The notes under the pieces are model-generated. The model was not told the DNA's origin, ran no database searches, and worked only from the letters and a program-made list of their open reading frames with translations. Positions 51,810 to 60,069 of a stretch of 64,000 nucleotides of DNA are shown one piece after another (the stretch's first letter is position 1; each line of letters begins with the position of its first letter). The stretch comes from Nocardia terrae (GTDB lineage: Bacteria; Actinomycetota; Actinomycetes; Mycobacteriales; Mycobacteriaceae): assembly GCF_009760405.1 (NCBI RefSeq), contig NZ_WRPP01000003.1, forward strand, positions 558,001 through 622,000. Reading direction: 5' to 3'. The translations under genes and the position numbers were made by a program.

Positions 51810-51968
51810 GTCTCGAGCCGAAATTTATCCTGCGCGTCGGTGTCGCGCGCTACCGTGATTCTCGATAGAACGCGTTGCTGACGCAACACGGCTCTCGCAT
51901 TCATAAAGGGGGAATTACACAGCCGAGCCTTGTGTTGCCACGAAAACCTGATGAAGATTGGAACACCC

Positions 51969-52607
51969 ATGATGCTGCGTAAGATCACCGCAGTCGCGGC
52001 CCCGGTTGTCACCGCGGTCGCCATCGCCGGAGCCGGTGTGGCACACGCCGACTCGGGCGTCCCGGACATCGGCTACCAAGCCCAACTGGTCGGCAATACC
52101 GTCGTCACCACCCTCACCAACGGCAGCTTCGAACTGGCCGGCGGTTCGGTGAATATCAAGGACACCGCGGGCGACATCCTGCTCACCATGCCGCTGTCCT
52201 TCGCCGAGGACGGCCTGAGCTACGCCATGCCCTCCAGCGTCAGCCAGGACGGCACCACCCTGAGCATCACCGCGGTCAAGGACGTCGCGGCGGCCACGCC
52301 GGCGCTGCACCCGGTGGCCTCGCTCGGCGAGAACAACCGGGCCATGCAGGCCTTCAACGGCCAGTTCGGAATCGCCACCGCCATCGGCAGTTTCGTCGGC
52401 CTGGCCATCGGCGCCGGCATCGGCCTCCTCGGATTCGCGGGCGGTGCGTTCGGCCTCGCGACGGTACCGCTCGCCGCGGGCCTCGGTGCGGTCATCGGCA
52501 CCCTGGTCGTGGGCGGCCCGGCACTGCTCATCGCCGGTATCGACCTGATCAGCACGCTGGCCGCCCCGCCCGGCACCACCAAGTGGTCCGAGCCCGGCAA
52601 CAACTAA
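51969..52607 (+). CDS. Secreted/membrane protein of unknown function
   Basis: A 212-residue protein. The signal peptide (KITAVAAPVVTAVAIAGAG, then VAHADS) leads to a beta-rich domain with VTTLTNGSFELAGGSVNIKD and TLSITAVKDVAA. A glycine-rich hydrophobic C-terminal half follows (IGSFVGLAIGAGIGLLGFAG; VIGTLVVGGPALLIAGIDLI) that could span the membrane twice. Similar glycine-zipper-tailed exported proteins are common and uncharacterised in Nocardia. ATG 51969 has GGAA upstream, and ATG 51951 is also in frame. Confidence 0.7.
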   Translation: MMLRKITAVAAPVVTAVAIAGAGVAHADSGVPDIGYQAQLVGNTVVTTLTNGSFELAGGSVNIKDTAGDILLTMPLSFAEDGLSYAMPSSVSQDGTTLSITAVKDVAAATPALHPVASLGENNRAMQAFNGQFGIATAIGSFVGLAIGAGIGLLGFAGGAFGLATVPLAAGLGAVIGTLVVGGPALLIAGIDLISTLAAPPGTTKWSEPGNN

Positions 52608-52635
52608 CCCAGACGTCGGGTGCGCCGGGCTGGGT

Positions 52636-53913
52636 TCAGCGCACGGTGCACCCGGCAACCAGGGGTAGGCCCGCGAAGCGGTCCGACAGGAAGTTCATGG
52701 CCCCCAACGCTTCTGCGATGGCCGCGGGGTTGTGGCCCGGTATCGGGCTGTGCACGGCGGTGAGGGTCGCGCCCAACGCGCAGTAGCGAGCCACCAGGGC
52801 GTTGAAGCCCGCCGGGGGAATCACGTCGTCGGCATTGCTGTGATACAGGTACAGCGGCACGTCGGGCGCCCAGCCGCCCAGCTCCTGATGGTTGCCGGCC
52901 ACCAGAAAGGCTTGGCTGTCAAGGATTTCCGGCACGTTCGAGTAGTCGTCCATGTGCCCGAACACGTGCCGCACCACCAGATCGCCGCCGCACGCGGCGG
53001 CCTCCTGCGCCAGCAGCGTGTGCCCGCTGTCGTTGAGGACGCCGGCGAGGCCGGAACCGGGATCGTTGCGCGCCAGGGCAATCAGGATGAGCATCGCGAG
53101 TCCGGCCTGGTAACTCCCGTCGACTCCGCGCGCGATGGCGGGTATGTCGGTGGGCACGCCGCCGGAGGTGACGCCCGCGAACCAAAGTTCGGGAGCGTAG
53201 CCCGCCCGCAGCTGCATGGCCCACAGGGTCGCGAAGGCCCCACCCGAGTAGCCCCAGGCCCCGAGCGGACTGGAATCGGTAATACCCAGCGGTGCAAAGG
53301 CTTTAGCGGCGCGCACGCCGTCCAGCACCGCCCGGCCGGAGTTCACGCCGTCGAAGAATCGAGACCGCGGTCCCTCGTAGTCGGACACCACCACCGCCCA
53401 GCCGCGGCGCAGCGCCTCGGCCAGGAAGGGCACATCCAGCAGGGTGGTCGCGATCGAGAAGTCCCGCCCGCCACGCAGCGCGAACGATGGCGCGCAACGG
53501 GTTCCGAGACCGTCCTCGGCGATCTGGAACGACAGCAGCGGCCGGTCGCCGGGGCCGCTCCACGGCGTGATGGGTTCCAGCACGGTCGCCACGTCGGCGG
53601 CGGCCCGATCGGCGGAGTCGGTGGTCCGGTACTGCACCTGCCAGCCCGCGACCGGCAGCGGCAGCCCGAAGACGGCGATCGGCCGGGAGTTCAGGATCGC
53701 CCCGTTCGCATACTCGCCCAACGAGATCGGGGTCGCGTAGAACGGATCGTCATCCGGGTAGGGCAGGTCGGCGCGGGTGCGGGGCACCACGACCGCCGCC
53801 GCCACGAGGGCGACCGCGGCGATCAGCCCGGCGCGCCACCAGTGCCGAAATCCCCTCGGGCGCCGCATCATTCCCCGCGCGTGCGCCCCCGACCATGCGT
53901 CATCCCGCCGCAT
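52636..53913 (-). CDS. Secretory lipase family protein (second copy)
   Basis: A 425-residue exported hydrolase. A signal anchor (RAGLIAAVALVAAAVVV) leads to a mature region with WQVQYRTTDSADRAAADVAT and TRCAPSFALRGG. The nucleophile is in LGAWGYSGGAFATLWAM, and an acidic and histidine region is in YLYHSNADDVIPP and HSPIPGHNP. It shares the plan of the enzyme at 10770 but is divergent in sequence. It is probably an extracellular lipase. ATG 53913 has CTGGAGGG upstream, so longer forms to 54000 are less likely. It is convergent with the secreted protein at 51969. Confidence 0.83.
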   Translation of the reverse strand: MRRDDAWSGAHARGMMRRPRGFRHWWRAGLIAAVALVAAAVVVPRTRADLPYPDDDPFYATPISLGEYANGAILNSRPIAVFGLPLPVAGWQVQYRTTDSADRAAADVATVLEPITPWSGPGDRPLLSFQIAEDGLGTRCAPSFALRGGRDFSIATTLLDVPFLAEALRRGWAVVVSDYEGPRSRFFDGVNSGRAVLDGVRAAKAFAPLGITDSSPLGAWGYSGGAFATLWAMQLRAGYAPELWFAGVTSGGVPTDIPAIARGVDGSYQAGLAMLILIALARNDPGSGLAGVLNDSGHTLLAQEAAACGGDLVVRHVFGHMDDYSNVPEILDSQAFLVAGNHQELGGWAPDVPLYLYHSNADDVIPPAGFNALVARYCALGATLTAVHSPIPGHNPAAIAEALGAMNFLSDRFAGLPLVAGCTVR

Positions 53914-54155
53914 AACGCCCTCCAGCGTCGTATCGCCCGACGCTCCAGACCACGGACCCGCACTGTGCGCCGATAGAACTCCAGCGCATCGGAGATCCAA
54001 AGCTACTGCTGGCGTGTCCGCCGGTCAACGACTTCGGGCGCGTCGTGACCATGGTGTTGCGCGGTTTCTAGTACCGAAGTATGTAGCCAATTCGAGGTCC
54101 AGGGATTGCCAACTGGATCTACCGACTGCATGCCAGTCGCGGGCATGCTCGGTCA

Positions 54156-54797
54156 ATGTTGTTGCGCCGCCTCTTCGCCCTGTATGTCGGACTCTGGCTG
54201 TACGGCTTCTCCATGGCCGTCATGATTCGCGCGGCGCTCGGCCTGGACCCGTGGGATGTGTTCCACCAGGGTGTGGCCGGTCAGGTGCCGCTGAGTTTCG
54301 GCACCATCGTGGCGATCACGGGTGCGGTGGTGTTGCTGTTCTGGATTCCCTTGCGACAGTGGCCCGGTCTGGGCACGGTCAGCAATGTCGTGGTCATCGG
54401 GGTGTCGGTGGACGCGGGATTGTGGCTGCTGCCGGAGCCGCACGCGCTGCCGGTGCGGATCGGGGCGATGGCCGCGGCGGTGGTGCTGAACGCGGTGGCG
54501 ACGGTGCTCTACATCGGCGCGGGGATGGGTCCGGGGCCTCGCGATGGACTGATGACTGGTCTGGTCCGGCGCTCGGGCAGACCGGTCTGGCTCATTCGCA
54601 CCGGACTCGAGGCGACGGTGCTGTCGGTCGGCTGGATCCTGGGCGGCAGTGTCGGCGTCGGCACCGTCGTCTACGCGTTCGGCATCGGACCGCTTATCCA
54701 GCTGATGATCCCATTCGTGGATCGGTACCTGCCGGGCTTTCGCCCGGAGACGTCCGAGGGGGCGATCGAGCCCGCGGCCGAGCCGATGGCCGCCTGA
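54156..54797 (+). CDS. YczE/YyaS/YitT-like integral membrane protein
   Basis: A 213-residue protein with five predicted helices. The opening is FALYVGLWLYGFSMAVMIRA, then GLDPWDVFHQGVA and GAVVLLFWIPLRQWPGLGT, which are landmarks of the YczE group. VLYIGAGMGPGPRDGLMTGL is the conserved glycine-rich loop. The function is unknown. ATG 54156 has no clear ribosome site. The DUF4260-TetR operon with its own promoter begins 87 bases after its stop, so it is not obviously co-transcribed. Confidence 0.78.
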   Translation: MLLRRLFALYVGLWLYGFSMAVMIRAALGLDPWDVFHQGVAGQVPLSFGTIVAITGAVVLLFWIPLRQWPGLGTVSNVVVIGVSVDAGLWLLPEPHALPVRIGAMAAAVVLNAVATVLYIGAGMGPGPRDGLMTGLVRRSGRPVWLIRTGLEATVLSVGWILGGSVGVGTVVYAFGIGPLIQLMIPFVDRYLPGFRPETSEGAIEPAAEPMAA

Positions 54798-54808
54798 CAC
54801 CTCCGGGG

Positions 54809-54858
54809 TTGACAGGCTAACGGCGTTAGCCTTACCGTAGTGGCTAACAACGTTAGCC
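54809..54858 (+). promoter_or_regulatory. Promoter with two GGCTAAC-N3-GTTAGCC operators
   Basis: -35 TTGACA (54809-54814) is followed by GGCTAACGGCGTTAGCC (54815-54831) and a -10-like TACCGT (54833-54838). The first dyad thus fills the promoter spacer. The second dyad, GGCTAACAACGTTAGCC (54842-54858), covers the expected transcription start. Both have identical 7-bp arms. They are the probable binding sites of the TetR protein encoded in the same operon. Confidence 0.85.
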
Positions 54859-54884
54859 CCTGCTCGAAGCCCTCGGAGGGTCCG

Positions 54885-55307
54885 ATGACCACCATCGCCG
54901 CCAACCTGTCGACCACCGACCACCGCCTGCCCGCCGCTGTCCGCAAGGCCGCGTGGATCGCCTGGACCCTGTTCCTGGCCGCCTTCGCGGTCGTCGAGGG
55001 CGTCAACCACGGCACCGGCTCCTGGCTGGCCCTGGTGGCCGGACTCATCGCTCCCGACCTCACCTTCTTCGCCGCCATCGGCGCGAAAGACCCTGTGCGG
55101 CAGGGGCAATTGCCCCGTCGGGCGGTGCCGTTCTACAACGCGGCCCACCGCACCTGGATCCCGCTGGCGCCGGCCATCGCGTATGCCTTCGGCCCCCTGC
55201 AGATTCCGGCCCTGTTCACCTTCCTGGTGGCCTGGATGCTGCACATCGGCATCGACCGCAGCGCCGGGTACGGGCTGCGCACCGCGGACGGATTCATCCG
55301 TGGCTGA
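54885..55307 (+). CDS. DUF4260-family membrane protein
   Basis: A 140-residue protein with three to four helices (AWIAWTLFLAAFAVVEGVNH; WLALVAGLIAPDLTFFAAIG; ALFTFLVAWMLHIGIDRSAG). It contains the family-like PFYNAAHRTWIPL and HIGIDRSAGYGL segments. The function is unknown. TCGGAGGG lies before ATG 54885. The stop overlaps the GTG of the TetR gene by 8 bases, so the two are translationally coupled. Expression is expected to be repressed at the double operator upstream. Confidence 0.82.
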   Translation: MTTIAANLSTTDHRLPAAVRKAAWIAWTLFLAAFAVVEGVNHGTGSWLALVAGLIAPDLTFFAAIGAKDPVRQGQLPRRAVPFYNAAHRTWIPLAPAIAYAFGPLQIPALFTFLVAWMLHIGIDRSAGYGLRTADGFIRG

Positions 55308-55860
55308 CCCGAACGGAACGCTCACCGAGCGGCAGCGGCAGATCGCCGCGGCCGCTCGCGCGCTGTTGGACGAGCAGGGGCCCGAGGCGCTGACCATGCG
55401 AAATGTGGCCGAGGTCTTGGGGATCAAGGCGCCCTCTCTCTACAAGCACGTCCCCGACAAGACCGCGCTCGAGCACCTGGTGGTGGCCGACGGCTTCGCC
55501 GAGATCGCCGATGCGCTGGAAGCGGCTGTCCCGCAGGGGCTTACGGGCATCGCCGCGGCGTACCGCGACTACGCCATCGGCCATCCCCACGTCTACCGGC
55601 TCATGAACTACCGCCCGCTGCGCCGGGATCTGCTTCCCGCGGGCCTCGAAGAGCGCACCGCGCGACCGCTGGCGGCGGCGGTCGGCGGCGATCCGGCACG
55701 CGCCCGGGCATTGTGGGCGTTCGCTCACGGCATGGTGAGCCTGGAAATCGACGGCCGATTTCCCGATGACGCCGACCTCGCCGCCGCCTGGCGCGCCGGA
55801 CTCGAATCCTTCGGCGAGGTAATGCCAAACCACTATCGACCTGGCACATCCCCGCAATAA
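55300..55860 (+). CDS. TetR-family repressor
   Basis: A 186-residue protein. The N-terminal HTH is PEALTMRNVAEVLGIKAPSL then YKHVPDKTALEHLV. The C-terminal domain (IAAAYRDYAIGHPHVYRLMN; ARALWAFAHGMVSLEIDGRF) is of the TetR_C_33/WHG type. It is the second gene of the DUF4260 operon, overlapping it by 8 bases from GTG 55300. It very probably autoregulates through the two GGCTAAC dyads, one of which sits inside the operon promoter. Confidence 0.88.
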   Translation: MADPNGTLTERQRQIAAAARALLDEQGPEALTMRNVAEVLGIKAPSLYKHVPDKTALEHLVVADGFAEIADALEAAVPQGLTGIAAAYRDYAIGHPHVYRLMNYRPLRRDLLPAGLEERTARPLAAAVGGDPARARALWAFAHGMVSLEIDGRFPDDADLAAAWRAGLESFGEVMPNHYRPGTSPQ

Positions 55861-55927
55861 ATGTCAGCTATCCAGGAGTAAGTTACCGCTTTCACTCATT
55901 TCGAGTGCTGCTCCCGGGGAAGTGCTG

Positions 55928-57238
55928 ATGCGCACTCGATTTCGCTGTCTCGCCACGGCCGGGCTCGTTATGGCCGCCACCCTGCTGCTGGTCCCCGGGG
56001 CCGCCCGCACCGCACCGGAAAGTCAGGTCAGTGTGCTCGGCGACGACTTTCTCTGGGGCGTGGCGGCTTCCGGATTCCAATCGGAAGGCCAGTCACCGGA
56101 CAGCAATTGGACTCGCTATATCGAGGCCAATCCGGGTTGGGACCGGCTCGGTGATTCCGTCGACTTCCGGGATCGGTTTCGATCCGATATCGCCCTGGCG
56201 CAGCGGCTCGGCGTCAAGGTGTTTCGGATCGGCATCGAATGGGCACGGCTGGAACCGCAACCCGGAGTGTGGGATCCGGCCGCCTTCGAGTACTACGACG
56301 ACGTGGTCGAGGCCATCGTGGCGGCCGGTATGCGCCCGATGCTGACCCTCGACCACTGGGTGTATCCCGGTTGGGCGGCCGATCGGGGCGGCTGGCGCAA
56401 CCCCGGCATGGTGGCCGACTGGCTCACCAATATGCGCAAGGTCGTGGACCGCTACGCGCCGCGCGCCCCGGTCTGGGTGACCGTCAACGAGCCGGTCGCC
56501 TACATCATGCACGAGGTGACGAAGAACGGAACCGACGCCGACCAGATGCTGAGCGAGGTGGCGCAGGCGCACAACAGCATCTACGACTACATCCATCAGG
56601 TGCAGCCCGGCGCGCAGGTGACCAGCAATGTCGGCTACGTCGCCGGCGCGGAGTCGAAGGTCAACGGACCGCTCATGGACCTCATCGGCGACAAACTCGA
56701 TTTCATCGGCATCGACTACTACTTCGGCTACGAACCCCCGCAACTCGCGGCCGCGAACACCCCCGCCACCCCGCCCGGCATGTGGGACCTCCCGGTCTAC
56801 CCCGAAGGCATCTACTTTGCCCTGCAGCACTATTCACAACGCTTCCCCGGAAAACCCCTGTGGATAGTCGAAAACGGCATGCCCACCGACGACGCCCACC
56901 CCCGCCCCGACGGCTACACCCGCTCCGACCACCTCCGAGACACCGTCTACTGGCTCCAACGCGCCAAATCCGACGGCATGAACATCATCGGCTACAACTA
57001 CTGGAGCCTCACCGACAACTACGAATGGTCCTCCTACACACCAAGATTCGGCCTCTACACGGTCAACGTCCGCACAGACCCCACCCTCACCCGCACCGCC
57101 ACCGACGCAGTAGCCACCTACCGCACCATCATCACCGCCAACGGCGACCCCACCGACTACCTCCCCACCCGCAAACCCACCGACTGCACCCTCGTCGATC
57201 CCCCCGCCAGCTGCACCACCCCGGTCACAACCCCCTGA
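55928..57238 (+). CDS. Secreted glycoside hydrolase family 1 protein
   Basis: A 436-residue exported TIM-barrel glycosidase. The signal peptide (CLATAGLVMAATLLLVPGAA) is followed by DFLWGVAASGFQSEG, a GH1 hallmark. The acid/base is E188 in VTVNEPVAY and the nucleophile E315 in LWIVENGMP, with YNYWSLTDNYEWSSYTPRFG near the end. Both catalytic glutamates are present. It is probably a beta-glucosidase acting on extracellular or envelope glycosides. ATG 55928 has GGGGAAG upstream. Codon use changes in the last 300 bases to a C/A-rich style. Confidence 0.88.
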   Translation: MRTRFRCLATAGLVMAATLLLVPGAARTAPESQVSVLGDDFLWGVAASGFQSEGQSPDSNWTRYIEANPGWDRLGDSVDFRDRFRSDIALAQRLGVKVFRIGIEWARLEPQPGVWDPAAFEYYDDVVEAIVAAGMRPMLTLDHWVYPGWAADRGGWRNPGMVADWLTNMRKVVDRYAPRAPVWVTVNEPVAYIMHEVTKNGTDADQMLSEVAQAHNSIYDYIHQVQPGAQVTSNVGYVAGAESKVNGPLMDLIGDKLDFIGIDYYFGYEPPQLAAANTPATPPGMWDLPVYPEGIYFALQHYSQRFPGKPLWIVENGMPTDDAHPRPDGYTRSDHLRDTVYWLQRAKSDGMNIIGYNYWSLTDNYEWSSYTPRFGLYTVNVRTDPTLTRTATDAVATYRTIITANGDPTDYLPTRKPTDCTLVDPPASCTTPVTTP

Positions 57239-57259
57239 CCCCACGAGCACGCACTGAGG

Positions 57260-57486
57260 CACGGGAATGCCCGGGAAATCGATTTGGGGATTGTCGGGAC
57301 GTCCGCGGGTGCGGGGGCCGGGAGCATCGTGCGGTGCGGGCCCGGCGCGGGCGCGATCGGCGTGTTCACCAGGTACGCAGCCGATCCGGACGTGCTCGCG
57401 GGCTGGCCGGATGCGTTCCGGGCGGGTATTCGGCAGGCGGGCGACCTGGCGGAACAGTTGATCGGCGGGGCTGGGCGGCGAATCCG
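57260..57486 (+). other. Possible gene remnant
   Basis: A frame here would encode a glycine/alanine-rich start (VGTSAGAGAGSIV) and then an amphipathic helix (YAADPDVLAGWPDAFRAGIR; QAGDLAEQLI). It has no ribosome site or signal, and the frame runs on into the convergent hydrolase gene. It could be the end of a lost gene. No family is recognised. Confidence 0.25.
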
Positions 57487-58248
57487 CTACGGGCGCAGGG
57501 TGCGGGCGAACAGGGCGAATAGTTCGCGGTAGTGGCGTTCGGCCGCTTCCTCGTCGTAGGCGGCGGTGTCGGCCTGGGTGTAGCCGTGCTGGACGCCCGG
57601 GTAGACCTCGGTGCGGAAGGTGACGCCGGCGGCCTCGAGGGCCTTGTCGAACGCGTCGATGTGGTCCGCGGTCATGTGCCGGTCCTCGCCCGCGTGGGCG
57701 AAATACAGTTCCGCGGCGATGTTTCCGACGGTCAGGTGCGGGCTGTCGGGGGTGTCGGTGACGAGGGGGCCGCCGTGGAAGCCGGCCACCGCGCCGACCC
57801 GCTCGGGGAACATCGCGGCGGTCAGGACGGCCAGGCGCGCACCCATGCAGTAGCCGGTGACGCCGACCTTTCCGGGGGTGACCCGCGGGGACGCGGCCAG
57901 CCAGGAGAGGTAGGCGTCGGCGTCGGAGCGCAGGCGGTCGGGGGTCAGCTCGCGGATCATGGGGAAGACCTGCTGGAAGATCTCCGGCCGCTGCGACGGG
58001 TCGATGAAATCCGGCAGGTCGATCACCGGTGCGCGGCCGTGCCGGTAGAAGGCGTTGGGCAGCAGGACCGTGTAGCCCTCGGCGGCGATGCGATCGGCCA
58101 GCGCGCGCAGGTTGGGGCGCAGCCCGAAACCGTCCTGGATCACCAGCACGCCCGGGTGGGGGCGGCCATCGTCGGGATACGCCGCGTACGCGTCGGCGAC
58201 ACCGTCGGGCGTCCGAATGTCGAGCGATTCCCCGTGCACTGCCGTCAT
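57487..58248 (-). CDS. Dienelactone hydrolase-family protein, cytoplasmic
   Basis: A 253-residue alpha/beta-hydrolase without a signal peptide. Cys in VGVTGYCMGARLAVL is the nucleophile, Asp is in YFAHAGEDRHMT and His in YPGVQHGYTQ. PGVLVIQDGFGLRPNLRALA supplies the oxyanion region. It is a separate lineage from the exported copy at 23759. Such enzymes hydrolyse dienelactone or related esters in aromatic catabolism, and the substrate is not fixed. ATG 58248 is the start. It lies directly downstream of the TetR gene at 58292 and may be co-transcribed with it. Confidence 0.87.
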   Translation of the reverse strand: MTAVHGESLDIRTPDGVADAYAAYPDDGRPHPGVLVIQDGFGLRPNLRALADRIAAEGYTVLLPNAFYRHGRAPVIDLPDFIDPSQRPEIFQQVFPMIRELTPDRLRSDADAYLSWLAASPRVTPGKVGVTGYCMGARLAVLTAAMFPERVGAVAGFHGGPLVTDTPDSPHLTVGNIAAELYFAHAGEDRHMTADHIDAFDKALEAAGVTFRTEVYPGVQHGYTQADTAAYDEEAAERHYRELFALFARTLRP

Positions 58249-58291
58249 CGTCGAATCCTCCGCTCGCGTGGGATGTTTCGAACTTAACCCA

Positions 58292-58921
58292 TCAGTGCCC
58301 GCTCGAGCCGCGTCCGTCGATGAGGTCGGCGAAAATTCGGGTGATGCGGGCGGTCAGCTCCTGCGGTGTGGTGCCGGACTGGGTGGCGCGCAGAGCGAAT
58401 TTGCCGTCGACGGTGAGGGCTGCCATGCCGTGGGCCAGCGACCACCAGGCCAGCGCCATCGTCTCGGCGTCGGCGGCGGGGAGGAAGCCGGACGCGACGG
58501 CCTCGGCGACGGTGGATTCGAGGACGGCGAAGGCGGCGTCGCCCGCCGCCTCGGTGTCCGGGTGCTTCTCGGGCTGAGACAGCTCGGGGCGGAACATGAT
58601 CCGGAAATAGGCGGCGTGATCGCGGGCGAAGTCGACGTAACCGATGGCCATGGCGATGAGGGCGGCGCGCGGGTCGGGGGCGGTCTCCCGGACGGAAGTC
58701 ATTGCCGCGCCGAGGAGTTCGAACCCGCGGGCCGCGAGCGCGGACATCAGGGCGGCACGGTCGGCGAAGTGGTGGTACGGCGCGCCGGGGCTCACGCCCG
58801 CCTCCCGGGCGACCTTGCGCAGGCTCACCGCGGCCAGCCCCTCGGACTCGATCAGCTGCAGAGAGGCGCGCAGTAGTTCCTCGCGGAGGTCTCCGTGGTG
58901 ATAGCGGTCCTTGGGCGGCAT
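58292..58921 (-). CDS. TetR-family repressor (WHG domain)
   Basis: A 209-residue protein. MPPKDRYHHGDLREELLRAS is the classic opening of this TetR subgroup. The HTH is LAAVSLRKVAREAGVSPGAP, YHHFADRAAL, and the WHG-type domain is DFARDHAAYFRIMFRPELSQ, LAWWSLAHGMAALTVDGKF. ATG 58921 is the natural start, and 58969 is an extension into the promoter. It is divergent from the SDR at 59010, with a dyad between them that it probably binds. Confidence 0.9.
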   Translation of the reverse strand: MPPKDRYHHGDLREELLRASLQLIESEGLAAVSLRKVAREAGVSPGAPYHHFADRAALMSALAARGFELLGAAMTSVRETAPDPRAALIAMAIGYVDFARDHAAYFRIMFRPELSQPEKHPDTEAAGDAAFAVLESTVAEAVASGFLPAADAETMALAWWSLAHGMAALTVDGKFALRATQSGTTPQELTARITRIFADLIDGRGSSGH

Positions 58922-58938
58922 GGGTCGAGCGTAAGGGG

Positions 58939-58997
58939 TTGACGATCCACGGCCCCGCAATCTATACATTGTTCAGATTCTAAACACTGCTCAGATT
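58939..58997 (+). promoter_or_regulatory. Promoter and operator between divergent TetR and SDR genes
   Basis: Rightward -35 TTGACG (58939-58944) and -10 TATACA (58963-58968) are 18 bases apart. TGTTCAG-ATT-CTAAACA (58970-58986) is an imperfect dyad (6 of 7 pairs) just after the -10. CATTGTTCAGATT (58967-58979) and CACTGCTCAGATT (58985-58997) are direct repeats at an 18-bp pitch. Repression of the SDR by the TetR protein is expected. Confidence 0.65.
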
Positions 58998-59009
58998 GGG
59001 GTACGGCCC

Positions 59010-60017
59010 ATGTCCGATCTCGTTCTCGTCACCGGCGCGTCCGGCTTCGTCGCAGGTCATGTCATTCAGGAATTGCTCGGTCGCGGCTACCGGGTGCGCG
59101 GCACCGTGCGTTCGGTCGCACGCGCCGCCGCGGTGGCCGACGTGCTGGCCGGGGCCCAATTGGTCGAGGCCGATCTGGGATCGGATGCCGGGTGGGCCGA
59201 GGCGGTCGAGGGCTGCCGCTACGTCGTGCACACCGCCTCCCCGTTCCCCGCCGCCGAACCGAAGCACGAGGACGAACTGGTCCGCCCGGCCGTCGACGGC
59301 ACCCTGCGCGTGCTGCGCGCGGCCGCCGCTGCCGGAGTCGAACGCGTCGTCGTCACCTCGTCCATCGCGGCGGTCGAGGTCGGGAACGAGGGCCACACGC
59401 TCACCGAGGCCGACTGGTCCGACACCGCGCGCTGCGACGCCTATCAGAAGAGCAAGACCCTGGCCGAGCGCGCCGCCTGGGATTTCGTCGCCGAACACCC
59501 GGAACTCGAACTGGCCGTGATCAATCCGGGCATGATCATCGGACCCGTCCTGCGCGCCGAGGCGGGCACGTCGGTCGGCGGCATCCGGACCGTGCTGGCC
59601 GGGGACATGCCGGGCGTCCCACGCCTCAACTTCGCCACCGTCGACGTCCGCGACCTGGCCGTCGCCCACCGTCTGGCCATGGAAGTCCCCGCGGCCGCCG
59701 GAAACCGCTACATCTGCGCCGGACCCGAGACCACCTTCCCGGCCATGGCCGAGATCCTCGCGCAGCGCTACCGCGTCTCCACCCGCGTCCTCCCCGACTG
59801 GCTCGTCCGCCTGGTCGCCCGCTTCAATCCCGATGCCCGACTCGCGGCCCGGTTCCTCGGCCGCCACGAGAACCTCAGCGCCGCCAAGGCCGAGAAGGAA
59901 CTCGGCTGGACGATGCGCCCGCTCGCCGATTCCCTCTACGACACCGCGGCCAGCCTCATCGACACCGGACTGGTCGCAGACCCGGGCTCGCCCAGGAGCG
60001 CCCGGGCCGCCGCGTAG
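59010..60017 (+). CDS. Extended SDR, dihydroflavonol-reductase-like aldehyde/ketone reductase
   Basis: A 335-residue extended SDR. The NADP-binding loop is TGASGFVAGHV with RGTVRS, where the Arg indicates NADP. YVVHTASPFP, VVVTSSIAAVEVG with the catalytic Ser, and the active-site YQKSK (YxxxK) follow. VINPGMIIGPVL and NFATVDVRDLAVAHRLAM are typical of dihydroflavonol-4-reductase/aldehyde reductase relatives. It probably reduces a carbonyl compound in detoxification. GGGG precedes ATG 59010. The gene is divergent from its probable TetR repressor. Confidence 0.88.
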   Translation: MSDLVLVTGASGFVAGHVIQELLGRGYRVRGTVRSVARAAAVADVLAGAQLVEADLGSDAGWAEAVEGCRYVVHTASPFPAAEPKHEDELVRPAVDGTLRVLRAAAAAGVERVVVTSSIAAVEVGNEGHTLTEADWSDTARCDAYQKSKTLAERAAWDFVAEHPELELAVINPGMIIGPVLRAEAGTSVGGIRTVLAGDMPGVPRLNFATVDVRDLAVAHRLAMEVPAAAGNRYICAGPETTFPAMAEILAQRYRVSTRVLPDWLVRLVARFNPDARLAARFLGRHENLSAAKAEKELGWTMRPLADSLYDTAASLIDTGLVADPGSPRSARAAA

Positions 60018-60069
60018 CGCCTACAGTGGAGCGAAAGTAGCTGGGACCCAAGGCGATAGCGGAGGTCAG

